42,450 bases of DNA from Nitrospira sp. (GTDB lineage: Bacteria; Nitrospirota; Nitrospiria; Nitrospirales; Nitrospiraceae): the NCBI GenBank assembly GCA_019636945.1, contig JAHBWO010000020.1, forward strand, positions 1 to 42,450. Direction: 5' to 3'. A model generated the notes under the pieces. The model ran no database searches. It worked only from the letters and a program-made list of their open reading frames with translations, and had not been told where the DNA came from. The translations under genes were made by a program, and so were the position numbers. This document shows, in pieces, positions 1-7,741 of the stretch (positions are counted from its first letter, which is position 1; every line of letters starts with the position of its first letter).

Positions 1-249
1 GGGGTGAAAATTGACACCATCGTTCAACCGCACCGCCGGCGTTACATGTTGATTGTTCAGTCCAACGACGTGCCTGGCCAGCCATCGGCCATAGAATCGA
101 TAGGCCAGTACATAGATACAAGCCGCCGCCACGACCAGCCAAAGACCGTTTACTTTTTCATCGGGATTGACGACCCCGACCACATGGGCCAGAGCCAACG
201 CGCCAAGAAGGGAAAGCAACACCCAGACCAGATTCACAGCCGCTTTCAT
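1..249 (-). CDS. cstA: CstA-family carbon starvation protein / pyruvate transporter, N-terminal part (cut by window edge)
   Basis: The reading frame is open from an ATG at 249 to the left edge and gives 83 residues. It starts MKAAVNLVWVLL, has two hydrophobic segments (about residues 5-25 and 37-50), and then shows AYRFYGRWLAR and TPAVRLNDG. Those motifs are typical of the CstA N-terminus, where a basic stretch precedes the conserved V-x-P-A-x-R-L-x-D-G. CstA proteins are large inner-membrane proteins, and E. coli members act as pyruvate/proton symporters. The start is supported by AGGA eight bases upstream of the ATG. Only about a tenth of the protein is inside the window, so substrate and integrity cannot be judged. 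No neighbour in the window is an obvious partner. Confidence 0.85.
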   Translation of the reverse strand, partial: MKAAVNLVWVLLSLLGALALAHVVGVVNPDEKVNGLWLVVAAACIYVLAYRFYGRWLARHVVGLNNQHVTPAVRLNDGVNFHP

Positions 250-733
250 GCGCGGCATCCTAACAACCCGCCAGCCGCTTGTAAATCGAGAGCACCGATT
301 GCACAGGATTTGACAGGGGTAACCGGCATCGAGAATGGCTCACCCGCATCCATCCCTTACTATGCTCATCCACTAATGTCTGAAAGAGTTTGGGGAGGGC
401 GGGTGTGCTTCTTTTAGATATCGTTTGAGTGACTTGCCGATGCAATCCAACTCCCAGGAGTAGACGAGCATTGAGGATGCGAGTCATAACGAGCTGGCGG
501 AGCGCAAACCATGAGCCGGTCCTTCCGGATACCACGGCACATATGGCCGTTGAGCGTGAAGTCGAAGCCCCTGAGCAGGCGTTTCGCCTTACACGCCTTT
601 GCATCGTTTGAAACACCGTTCGCTTCACTCAGCCAATTGCTCGTTTAAATGGAACTGTGGCCTCCACTCGACGCTCTCTCCGACAACCGATCAATGGATC
701 GGCGCCCCGGTTTTGGATATACTCTCGCTTACC
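250..733. other. Intergenic region, no supported gene
   Basis: This 480-base gap separates the divergent cstA start from the first PilZ gene. Open frames occur on both strands, but none has family-like sequence or a ribosome binding site. It probably holds the promoters of the two divergent genes; I see no clear promoter hexamers or terminator hairpin. Confidence 0.5.
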
Positions 734-1132
734 ATGGCAGCAGATTCGTCCCCCTTGCAATCTTCCCCGAGAGATCGCCGTGAGTTTTACCGGATCACCA
801 GCGACCTCTCCATTCGACTCCAGGCTGAAACAGACACTTCCGATGGCCCCTTTTCAAAGGTACCTGTCAATCTCAGTGCAGGAGGGATTGGGGTGACGAT
901 CAATACGGCCTTTCAGGCGAACGAGATTCTCCTCTGCACCTTGCTGCTGCCCGATCAGGAACCCTTTAGAGTCTACGTGGAAGTATTACGAGTTGACCCC
1001 ATTCAGAACCCGCCTCACACCTTTCGTCTTCATGGTCGTTTCATCCGAATGAGTACACCAGAACGAGAATTCTTGGTCAGAACGATTCTCCATCTGCAAC
1101 GTGAACATCTCGCCAAGCACTATTCTGCATAA
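734..1132 (+). CDS. PilZ-domain protein (probable c-di-GMP receptor)
   Basis: The 132-residue protein is essentially one PilZ domain. Near the N-terminus it has RREFYRI, which carries the R-x-x-x-R half of the c-di-GMP binding signature. About 35 residues later it has NLSAGGIGV, matching the [DN]-x-S-x-x-G half. The rest fits a six-stranded beta barrel followed by a C-terminal helix (about residues 107-130). PilZ proteins bind cyclic di-GMP and relay it to motility, polysaccharide or secretion machinery. The ATG at 734 was chosen because the PilZ signature starts close behind it; an in-frame start at 599 would add 45 residues with no domain character. The ribosome site is weak. A second PilZ gene follows 114 bases downstream. 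Confidence 0.85.
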   Translation: MAADSSPLQSSPRDRREFYRITSDLSIRLQAETDTSDGPFSKVPVNLSAGGIGVTINTAFQANEILLCTLLLPDQEPFRVYVEVLRVDPIQNPPHTFRLHGRFIRMSTPEREFLVRTILHLQREHLAKHYSA

Positions 1133-1246
1133 TACGGGGGGCAAGCGATCTGCCTGTCGCATTCAAGATTCCTTTGAATCTCCACGCCTTGTCCCCACCA
1201 ATGAGGGATTTCCTTTAGCCGATACGGTCGACTAGACTGCCTTACC

Positions 1247-1618
1247 GTGGAATTCACACGAACTTATTCACGCCAACACTATCGCGTTCCCCTTACCGTG
1301 CAGTACCCCGTGCTGTTTTCCGCGACTGACAGGATTGCAGAGGGGAAAGTCATGAACATCACGGTGTTCGGCTGCACCATTGAATGTACTGATGCCCTGC
1401 AGCAGGGAACCCCGCTGCGAATGCGATTGATTCTTCCAGACCAGGTTCAGTCGTTAGCGGTAGAGGAAGCAGAAGTTCGATGGGTCCAAGGGAATCGCAT
1501 GGGGGTTCAATTCCACAAGGTTGAGCGTGCCGCAGATTTTCGGCTCCACGGATTTGTGTGGGATCGCATGATCGAGCGATTTCAGACAATTGTTCAGGAT
1601 GGGCTCTCTGCGCGGTGA
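1247..1618 (+). CDS. PilZ-domain protein (probable c-di-GMP receptor)
   Basis: This 123-residue single-domain PilZ protein begins with a GTG codon. RQHYRV near residue 9 supplies the R-x-x-x-R motif, and NITVFGCTIE supplies the N-x-[ST]-x-x-G motif with the usual following Cys. A VRWVQGNRMGVQF segment matches the last barrel strands, and a C-terminal helix follows. It lies just downstream of another PilZ gene on the same strand and may share a transcript. Its last 25 bases overlap the end of the convergent membrane-protein gene on the other strand. The partner or output of the protein cannot be read from the sequence. Confidence 0.85.
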   Translation: MEFTRTYSRQHYRVPLTVQYPVLFSATDRIAEGKVMNITVFGCTIECTDALQQGTPLRMRLILPDQVQSLAVEEAEVRWVQGNRMGVQFHKVERAADFRLHGFVWDRMIERFQTIVQDGLSAR

Positions 1619-2601
1619 TCTTTGCTCGGTTGCCGCTTTCCCACCAAGGCGAGACAGACCAACCCAATACCGATCCAGACGACTTCTCGGAACCGTCGCA
1701 ACAGCGCAAAGGTAATACCCGTCACATCGCTGTAGCCAAAGGCCTGTAATAAGAGGAGATTCCCGGCATCCTGCGCCCCAAGGCTGCCCGGAATAAAACA
1801 GGTCCCGCCTTTAATCAGGGCAGCCAAGGCGCCGATCGAGATGACCGACCACGGGCTGGCGGTGTCACCGAGGCAAGAGAGAATGACAAACACCTCGAGC
1901 GATTCAGCCAACCAGCCAAACAGGCAAACTCCGGTTGACAGTGCGAACGCCTCGCGGTGGTGTCGGTAGAAACTCAGAATCGTTTGGTCGATGGAGCGCA
2001 AGTGCTCTTCTTGCGTCTCAAGCACCCGAATCCGCAATCCCAGTTTCTTGACCATCGACAGCATCGAGGCAAAGAGCCCGCGTTGCTGGACAAAGACAAA
2101 GCCACCAATCGAACAAACCAACACCGCCACACTGACAATTGCCGCCGTAATGGTCTGTCCCGCCGAACCGCCAGTACCCACAATGAAAAGCCCAATGACA
2201 ATCCCGACAAGGATATAGAAGACTTCGGCAATCGTCAGAGTTGTCTTGGCAATCACCACGGACGCAGCGCCCTCCGTAATCGGAACATGGTGCTGCTTCA
2301 ACAGATACACCTTGAGTGGTTCGCCACCCAAATAGGCCGTGGGAGTGGTCATATTCACCACTTCGCCGGCCGTTCGGATTGTCAGTAGGCGCCAGAACGG
2401 CACGGCGTTCGCGGATGGTCCCAGCACCAGCTTCCACCCATAGGCCTCGATCACATACATGATGACAGAGGGAATCAACACAGCAAGCAGCGCGGCAGGC
2501 CCGAGCCTCGACCCCGCCTCATAGATGTTGCTGGGTCCGATATTCCAGACAAGTAGACACAGAACGATGAGGCCAACAGCAAGTAGGATATAGCGCAACA
2601 C
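1594..2601 (-). CDS. Flippase-like integral membrane protein (lysylphosphatidylglycerol synthase TM-region family)
   Basis: The protein has 335 residues and about eight hydrophobic segments. It fits the UPF0104/LPG-synthase transmembrane family (the TIGR00374 flippase-like group), whose members include HpnL and AglD-linked proteins in lipid and glycan export. Family-like features are EAYGWKLVL in the second segment, the conserved TPTAYLGGEP-type stretch (about residues 86-95), and a C-terminal GALAALIKGGTCFIPGSLG followed by QDAGNLLLLQAF. Translation starts at a GTG only 25 bases after the CDP-alcohol phosphotransferase stop, so it is the last gene of the six-gene operon. From that context I infer it moves the lipid or carrier-linked phosphonate product across the inner membrane. 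The biochemical role of the family is poorly established. Confidence 0.75.
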   Translation of the reverse strand: MLRYILLAVGLIVLCLLVWNIGPSNIYEAGSRLGPAALLAVLIPSVIMYVIEAYGWKLVLGPSANAVPFWRLLTIRTAGEVVNMTTPTAYLGGEPLKVYLLKQHHVPITEGAASVVIAKTTLTIAEVFYILVGIVIGLFIVGTGGSAGQTITAAIVSVAVLVCSIGGFVFVQQRGLFASMLSMVKKLGLRIRVLETQEEHLRSIDQTILSFYRHHREAFALSTGVCLFGWLAESLEVFVILSCLGDTASPWSVISIGALAALIKGGTCFIPGSLGAQDAGNLLLLQAFGYSDVTGITFALLRRFREVVWIGIGLVCLALVGKRQPSKDHRAESPS

Positions 2602-2626
2602 GTGAGTCGGATGGGGAACGTAGTGG

Positions 2627-4063
2627 TTATAGCCGAGGTAACGCGACTGCAGATGGACGAATCACCCAGACCATGGCACCGGCGAACAGGAGCGAACCGA
2701 TCGCCGCAAACAGAAGAAACCAAAAGAGCTGATCGAACAACGCGAACCCGATCAAGGAAACTGAGAAATCACGACTGGCGACGTTTTTCAACATCACATC
2801 GGCCCAGGCCGCATGGGCCGGAGTCCTCCATCCAACGGCACGTTTGATCTTCTGCGCCTTTTCGACGAGCAGGAACGAGAGACCATTGCCCAGCACGGCT
2901 GCCCCACCCAGTGCGAGCGGTACCCAGTCATCTTCTTGCCCGATTTGTGCCGTATAGAGCCCGAGGGCAATCCCCGCGAATATCGCCATATGCACGAAAT
3001 TATCCAGAGCGATATCGAGCCAAGCCCCAAATGGCGATTCCGTGAAGGTCAATCGGGCGACTTCTCCGTCACAGCAATCAATCACCGCTGCCAGTTGAAA
3101 CAACAGGGCGGCCAAAATGCCGGCACTGTAGGTTCCCAAGCCAAACCCTGCAGCAGCTACCAGCCCAATAAGCCCCGCTAAAACCGTGATGGAATTGGGA
3201 GACAAGCCGAGCTCGAGGAACAGACGTGTGAATCCACGAGAGACCTTCCGATTGAAATATCGATCAACGAATCCTTCAAAGTCTCCCTTGAGGGAGCTGA
3301 ACAGCTTCTTTTCAGCTCTCTCCACATCCTCCGAGGTCCGCACCGGCTGATACCATGTGCCTCGCTTCTCCTCGGCCGTCACCACATGCAGTCGCCCATC
3401 TGCTGCAACCTGCTCGATCCACTGACGGATCGGCGTGCTGCCTTTTTCATACGCACCCACGTTAGCCGCGTTCATGAGGCTCGCCGGAACAACAAGAAGC
3501 TCGGCGATCAACAGGGTTGACTCGTCCGGACGAACAGAGGCCATGGTCGTCGGGACGGGAAACTGAATTTTCACGCGCATACCGGAATTCGTCGGCAGCT
3601 CGTCCGCCTGCGGTCTCGGCTGGGCCACCACGATGGCATGACCATCCCGTACATCCTGGCGTAATTGCTCAATTAACCCGTGTGAAAACACGCCATTGAC
3701 GGTCGCGATAAGCGCAAATCCACGGACTTCAGCTGCCAAGGCTTCCCATGTCCGAGGATCATCAATGGGAAATTCTCGCATTGGCATCCACCGGACAGGA
3801 ATGGTGACCCGTGGCCCCTTCGCCAGGGAACGCTTGAGCTGCTCCTCATCGGGACCGGAGAGGACAATCAATTGGCGAATCCCGGCCCGCTGCAATGCAA
3901 GCACGGTTCGTTGAAACAGGCCGATCCCCACAACACTAGTGAGGGGTCCTAGTTCACCAACTTCCGATCCGATTGGCCCGCCAAATACTCCAACTGACGG
4001 AAGCAGAATCGCCGTCGCCAATCCTTGGATCTCGACTCGCTTCTGAAGAATACCTTTACTCAT
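2627..4063 (-). CDS. CDP-alcohol phosphotransferase fused to a degenerate nucleotidyltransferase-like domain
   Basis: The protein has 478 residues from the ATG at 4063; a GTG at 4102 would add 13. The C-terminal half (about 265-478) is a CDP-alcohol phosphotransferase. It has the full signature D-x2-D-G-x2-A-R-x8-G-x3-D-x3-D, with D329, D332, G333, A336, R337, G346, D350 and D354, and about six membrane segments. The N-terminal 250 residues resemble a sugar-nucleotidyltransferase fold, as in archaeal IPCT/DIPPS fusions. However, the expected G-x-G-x-R loop is replaced by PSVGVFGG and no P-K motif follows, so this half is probably not catalytic. Such enzymes join a CDP-linked phospho-alcohol to a hydroxyl acceptor in the membrane. 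The PntC-like gene upstream suggests a CDP-aminoalkylphosphonate donor (inference). Confidence 0.82.
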   Translation of the reverse strand: MSKGILQKRVEIQGLATAILLPSVGVFGGPIGSEVGELGPLTSVVGIGLFQRTVLALQRAGIRQLIVLSGPDEEQLKRSLAKGPRVTIPVRWMPMREFPIDDPRTWEALAAEVRGFALIATVNGVFSHGLIEQLRQDVRDGHAIVVAQPRPQADELPTNSGMRVKIQFPVPTTMASVRPDESTLLIAELLVVPASLMNAANVGAYEKGSTPIRQWIEQVAADGRLHVVTAEEKRGTWYQPVRTSEDVERAEKKLFSSLKGDFEGFVDRYFNRKVSRGFTRLFLELGLSPNSITVLAGLIGLVAAAGFGLGTYSAGILAALLFQLAAVIDCCDGEVARLTFTESPFGAWLDIALDNFVHMAIFAGIALGLYTAQIGQEDDWVPLALGGAAVLGNGLSFLLVEKAQKIKRAVGWRTPAHAAWADVMLKNVASRDFSVSLIGFALFDQLFWFLLFAAIGSLLFAGAMVWVIRPSAVALPRL

Positions 4064-4113
4064 GGTTCCAGAGCACCAATATCCAGCGATCGTCGCTCGC
4101 ACCCATCACTTTC

Positions 4114-4833
4114 TCACAATCTTGGCAAAACTTCCAACTCAGCTTTTTTTATATCATTGATAAAATCGATCTCGGTCCAGGGCAATCCTCCGATCTTCTC
4201 ATGCCCCACCCGTACATCGCGGAAATATTCCAACAACGCGTCCTCGTACTCCATCTGCCACATATTTTTCTCAATGTATCCACGGAGGGACGAAACGAGC
4301 CGAGATGTGTCGGCATACTTCACACGGAGAAACCCCACTCCTTCACCGGCATAATCAAAGTGGTCCGGCATCTTCTTGGTAAGGGCGATCACCCTCCCCC
4401 CGGCCACAACCACCATGCACTCTTCACCGGTTTGGGTGACGGTCTCATCCATCAGCAACGCATTCTCACAGGCCGACGAAACAAGGCGCCGCAAAATGTC
4501 TCTGTGGAAGAGCACATCGGCATCCATGACAATGGTGTCGTCATCGAGCGCAGACCGTGCGATCCACAAAGAGGAGATACTGCCCCGATGAAACTCCTCA
4601 TTGACCAAGAATGTGACACCGACTCCACAGGAATCGGCTGCCACAGCCTCACGAATCATCTCCTGCTTATATCCGACCACGATGTCCGCTCGCCGAACCC
4701 CAATCGCAGCCAGTGACTCTAAATAGCGGTGTAAGAGGGATCGCCCCCCGATCTCAATCAAGCACTTGGGGCGATGTTGCGTCACCTCCCAAAGCCGTTT
4801 GCCGACTCCCGCTGCAAGAATGATCGCCTTCAT
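4114..4833 (-). CDS. PntC-like phosphonate/phosphocholine-type cytidylyltransferase
   Basis: The protein has 239 residues and a MobA/LicC-type nucleotidyltransferase fold. The N-terminus carries LAAGVGKRL (the G-x-G-x-R-L nucleotide loop, G9 to L14) and P22-K23. VMDADVLF supplies the metal-binding Asp residues. The C-terminal block with MWQMEYEDAL, then LPWTEIDFINDIKKA, is typical of LicC/PntC enzymes, which load phosphocholine or 2-aminoethylphosphonate onto CMP. The ATG at 4833 overlaps the transaminase stop in an ATGA arrangement, so the two are translationally coupled; an upstream GTG at 4845 is less likely. Linkage of PntC to an AEP transaminase is known for bacterial phosphonate-tailoring loci. 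The exact substrate is inferred from context. Confidence 0.8.
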   Translation of the reverse strand: MKAIILAAGVGKRLWEVTQHRPKCLIEIGGRSLLHRYLESLAAIGVRRADIVVGYKQEMIREAVAADSCGVGVTFLVNEEFHRGSISSLWIARSALDDDTIVMDADVLFHRDILRRLVSSACENALLMDETVTQTGEECMVVVAGGRVIALTKKMPDHFDYAGEGVGFLRVKYADTSRLVSSLRGYIEKNMWQMEYEDALLEYFRDVRVGHEKIGGLPWTEIDFINDIKKAELEVLPRL

Positions 4834-5912
4834 TTCTGACGACACGCCTGTTCAAATGCGTTGAGAAATCCGCCGAACTGTCCCTCCGTCAGCGCTCCCA
4901 TGTTGGCAACACGGAAAATTTTGTTCTCCAGGTTGCCTTGCCCGGCATAAATCACGTAGCCCTGCTGTTTCAGACGATCATGCAAGACTTGGTATGACAG
5001 GCCTTCCGGCAGGTGGTACGCTGTAATGGTATTCGATTGTCGCTCAACCGGGAGAAGAGGCCTCACCCCGAGCTTGGCCATCCCCTCACGGATCACCGTT
5101 GCCATCTTCTTGTAGCGTTGGATACGATTCGATACGCCTTCTTCGAGCAGCTCATTCAACGCCTCGTCGAATGCGTAGTAGACCTGCACGGCCGGTGTGA
5201 ACGGAATCATTCCCCGCCCTTCATTGTCGATGTAATGGGTTAGATGGAGATACCACGAACGTTTTGGGTACGTGCGCATTTTTTCGACGAACCCCTTCCG
5301 GACAAGCACGAAGGACACACCCGGGAATCCCTGGATGCATTTTCCTGCCGTGCCTACCACCATATAAATGTGCGACTTGGCGATATCGAGCGTCTCTCCA
5401 GCCAAGGCGCTGACGGCATCCAGTACGAACACGCGATTCTGATTGTCGACAATTTCGGCGACCTCGTGGACGGGATTAAGGAGTCCGGTCGTCGTCTCAT
5501 GGTGCACCATTCCGACGACATGCACTTCTGGATGCTGACGAAGAGCAAGCAGCAGCCGTTCAGGATCAGGACGAACCGCCCACTCATACTTCAACTCACT
5601 GACTCCTAAGCGATGGAGCCCGATGATCTGGGACATCCGCTCGCCATAGACCCCGTTGTTGAGGATGAGCATACGTTTGCCATGAGGAAGCGACGACATC
5701 AACGCGGCCTCGACAGCAGCAGTCCCTGACCCCGTCATAAGGACGGCAACGTATTCCGATTCAGCTCCTGGGACAAAGGCCGAGAGCAGTTTGGTTTGGA
5801 TACGATGAAGCAGCTCAGAGAACTCTGCTTCCCGGTGACAGATGTCGGGTTTCACGAGCGATTGACGGACACGCTCCGAAACATTGACCGGACCTGGATT
5901 CAGGAGAACCAT
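4830..5912 (-). CDS. phnW: 2-aminoethylphosphonate-pyruvate-type transaminase (class V aminotransferase)
   Basis: This 360-residue PLP enzyme has the PhnW/AEPT motif order: NPGPV at residues 5-9, PDICHREAEF near 22-31, TGSGTAAVEA near 60-69, HHETTTGLLNP near 137-147, D165-A-V-S, and K191 in AGKCIQGFPG as the expected Schiff-base Lys. AEP transaminases convert between AEP plus pyruvate and phosphonoacetaldehyde plus alanine; in a biosynthetic operon the amination direction is expected. The start at 5912 is set by AGGAG seven bases upstream; a start at 5948 would skip this site. It lies 60 bases after the decarboxylase beta gene and overlaps the cytidylyltransferase by four bases. A related alanine-glyoxylate or serine transaminase cannot be excluded by sequence alone. 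Confidence 0.82.
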   Translation of the reverse strand: MVLLNPGPVNVSERVRQSLVKPDICHREAEFSELLHRIQTKLLSAFVPGAESEYVAVLMTGSGTAAVEAALMSSLPHGKRMLILNNGVYGERMSQIIGLHRLGVSELKYEWAVRPDPERLLLALRQHPEVHVVGMVHHETTTGLLNPVHEVAEIVDNQNRVFVLDAVSALAGETLDIAKSHIYMVVGTAGKCIQGFPGVSFVLVRKGFVEKMRTYPKRSWYLHLTHYIDNEGRGMIPFTPAVQVYYAFDEALNELLEEGVSNRIQRYKKMATVIREGMAKLGVRPLLPVERQSNTITAYHLPEGLSYQVLHDRLKQQGYVIYAGQGNLENKIFRVANMGALTEGQFGGFLNAFEQACRQK

Positions 5913-5972
5913 CTTTTTCTCCTTCGGGCTACGAACAGACAATCCCACACGTCGGTGAACTTCCCCTCTCAG

Positions 5973-6554
5973 CTATCCCTCAATCGCTTTCATGAACCGT
6001 CGGGTAATGACGGGAGGCTCGTGCACCACACGCCCTGCATCTTCTACAAACTCATTCACCTTGATGAGCAAAAAACTCGGACCATCTTTCTTCAGCATGT
6101 CCTTGAACTCATAGACCAGATCGTCACGATCGAGCACCCGTTCCACATTGAGGTAGCCGGCTGATTTGGCCACCTTGTCCAAAGGCACCACATTGGAAAT
6201 CGTAGGCTGATTCCCCGTCGTCCCATACACTTCGTTATCGAACACGACGTGGATAAAATTCTTTGGTCGTAACGCACCGACCGTCGCAAGCGTGCCCATT
6301 CCCATGAGCACATTCCCGTCCCCATCGAACGTCACCACCTGCTTGTTCGGCTTTACCAACGCGACTCCGAGTGCAATCGCAGCAGCATTCCCCATAGATC
6401 CGACCATATAGAAGTGTGTGGGGCGATCGGCAATCTTGTGTACCTCACGAGAAGGAAACCCATTACAGATCACGACGGGTTGATCAGCCAACAACTCCAA
6501 TAACGTCGCAATCGCCTGGGCTCGGCTGATGAGCGTACCTTCTTCCGGTCTCAT
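5973..6554 (-). CDS. Phosphonopyruvate/sulfopyruvate decarboxylase, beta (TPP-binding) subunit
   Basis: This 193-residue protein matches the C-terminal, diphosphate-binding half of TPP-dependent phosphonopyruvate and sulfopyruvate decarboxylases. It has MGNAAAIALG, the TPP/metal motif G78-D79-G80 running to N107 (KNFIHVVFDNEVYG), and GTTGNQPT. The ATG at 6554 overlaps the alpha-subunit stop (ATGA), which argues against a longer start at 6635. Classical phosphonopyruvate decarboxylases are single chains of about 380 residues. A split alpha/beta pair is the arrangement of archaeal ComDE sulfopyruvate decarboxylase, so family alone does not fix the substrate. The downstream CTP-activating and CDP-alcohol enzymes favour a phosphonate, since a sulfonate has no phosphorus to link to CMP. 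Confidence 0.82.
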   Translation of the reverse strand: MRPEEGTLISRAQAIATLLELLADQPVVICNGFPSREVHKIADRPTHFYMVGSMGNAAAIALGVALVKPNKQVVTFDGDGNVLMGMGTLATVGALRPKNFIHVVFDNEVYGTTGNQPTISNVVPLDKVAKSAGYLNVERVLDRDDLVYEFKDMLKKDGPSFLLIKVNEFVEDAGRVVHEPPVITRRFMKAIEG

Positions 6555-7099
6555 GGATGCAGTCCCCTCACCACACCCTTCGCGAGGAGAAGCACGACGG
6601 GAATCTGCATCTTTATCGAGGTATCCATAACCCATCGTACATCTTCGACGGCCGTTTTTTCGGTCAATGTCCGATGAGGGATCCTCACCGTGTCGAGCAG
6701 TTGCAGCATGGCCTCGCCCATCACCCGATGTTCGGGCGCATCGTTTCTATCTTGGCCCCGCCATGACACCAGCAACAAACACGGTTGGCGATAGATTAGA
6801 TTGAGTGAGATGAGGGTATTCAAACAAGTCCCGAGTCCGGAATTCTGCATCAAAACAGCTGGGACCCTCCCTGCCATGTATGCGCCTGCCGCTATGCCGA
6901 CCGCTTCATCCTCCCGGACAGCCGGGACATAGAGCCTTCGAATCATGAGTTCCGCAATAATTCCACCAAGGATGGAATCCGGAACCCCGGTGAAAAAATT
7001 CACCCCCATATCCTGCATGCTCTGTACAAATACGTCGCTGTTAATCACAAGAGGTGTCCCGCACACTTGCTCAATAGATACAGGCTGAAACCGGCGCAT
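6551..7099 (-). CDS. Phosphonopyruvate/sulfopyruvate decarboxylase, alpha (pyrimidine-binding) subunit
   Basis: This 182-residue protein corresponds to the N-terminal half of Ppd/ComD-type TPP enzymes. FFTGVPDSILGG (about residues 35-46) is a family hallmark, and REDEAVGIAAGAYMAG contains the Glu (E63 by alignment) that activates the TPP pyrimidine ring. LMQNSGLGTCLNTLISL and LLLVSWRGQ complete the typical pattern. It is the first gene of the operon and is coupled to the beta subunit by a four-base overlap. The ATG at 7099 has a distant GAGGG; an internal GTG before INSDVF could be the true start and would remove about 18 residues. The predicted reaction is decarboxylation of phosphonopyruvate to phosphonoacetaldehyde, which pulls the unfavourable PEP mutase equilibrium forward. 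Confidence 0.8.
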   Translation of the reverse strand: MRRFQPVSIEQVCGTPLVINSDVFVQSMQDMGVNFFTGVPDSILGGIIAELMIRRLYVPAVREDEAVGIAAGAYMAGRVPAVLMQNSGLGTCLNTLISLNLIYRQPCLLLVSWRGQDRNDAPEHRVMGEAMLQLLDTVRIPHRTLTEKTAVEDVRWVMDTSIKMQIPVVLLLAKGVVRGLHP

Positions 7100-7183
7100 T
7101 ATAAGATAGCCCTCGGCGGATTCTCAAGAAAGATTGAGTGGTTGTGTTCATACCAGGCACATGGTAGCGTGAGGAAATTCGCG

Positions 7184-7738
7184 ATGGACCCGACTCAACT
7201 ACGAACAGTGACTCGCATCCCTCATCTGACATATCATCCCAGGATTGCTGCGCTGCTACTCCTCTTGATACTCGGCATGGACTCGGCATGGGCGGTATCC
7301 ATGACGGACGATCCGAAGGGTTTTCGAGATATTCTCTGGGGGACAATCTTGTCCTCGCGCCAGGATGTGGAGCCGTTTCGCTCCAGCACCCACGTCATTG
7401 AATATTTACCCAAGACAGATTCGCTCTCGTTTGCCGACACTCAGATGACCAGCATTCTCTACCTCTCAGTCGATAATCAGTTCGCACGAGTGACGATCCG
7501 CTACCAGGGCAGTAACGTCCATAAAGAAGTACTCACGTACCTAGAAACTCGTTTCGGTCGGTTGGATCGCATACCAGGGCAAATGACACGTGGCCTGACA
7601 CAGCAATATAACTGGCGTGGATCCGATACGGAGATCAACCTGACCTATCAAGCCGGAACAGAGCGAGGTTATATTTTCTTTGATAGTCGAACCCTTGCCC
7701 CGCGGTTCAATGACTACATCACTGACTCTGCAGAGTAG
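7184..7738 (+). CDS. Secreted protein of unknown function, first of a tandem paralogous pair
   Basis: The protein has 184 residues. A hydrophobic stretch (IAALLLLLILG) ending in DSAWA near residue 37 looks like a signal peptide, so the mature protein is probably periplasmic. I do not recognise the family. It shares with the next gene the pattern D-P-x-G-F, I-x-W-G, R-V-T-[IA]-R-Y, LDR-x-PGQ, TEI-x-L and ERG-x-[IV]-FF-[DE]-SRTL, so the two are paralogues. The ATG at 7184 was chosen because GTGAGG lies about ten bases upstream and the signal peptide follows; the frame is open back to 7067. It diverges from the phosphonate operon and is followed three bases later by its paralogue. Confidence 0.72.
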   Translation: MDPTQLRTVTRIPHLTYHPRIAALLLLLILGMDSAWAVSMTDDPKGFRDILWGTILSSRQDVEPFRSSTHVIEYLPKTDSLSFADTQMTSILYLSVDNQFARVTIRYQGSNVHKEVLTYLETRFGRLDRIPGQMTRGLTQQYNWRGSDTEINLTYQAGTERGYIFFDSRTLAPRFNDYITDSAE

Positions 7739-7741
7739 GTT

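Noticed and set aside
260..628. Minus-strand open frame of 122 codons in the first intergenic gap
   Set aside because: Arg/Ser-rich low-quality sequence, no ribosome site, and no similarity to anything I recognise.
3973..4716. Open frame of 247 codons opposite the cytidylyltransferase gene
   Set aside because: The minus-strand frame has complete PntC-like motifs and couples to its neighbours by overlap; the plus-strand frame crosses a gene boundary and has no motifs.
1594..7099. Taurine or sulfonate biosynthesis as the main reading of the operon
   Set aside because: The split decarboxylase allows it, but CTP activation and a CDP-alcohol phosphotransferase need a phosphate or phosphonate substrate; kept only as a minor alternative.
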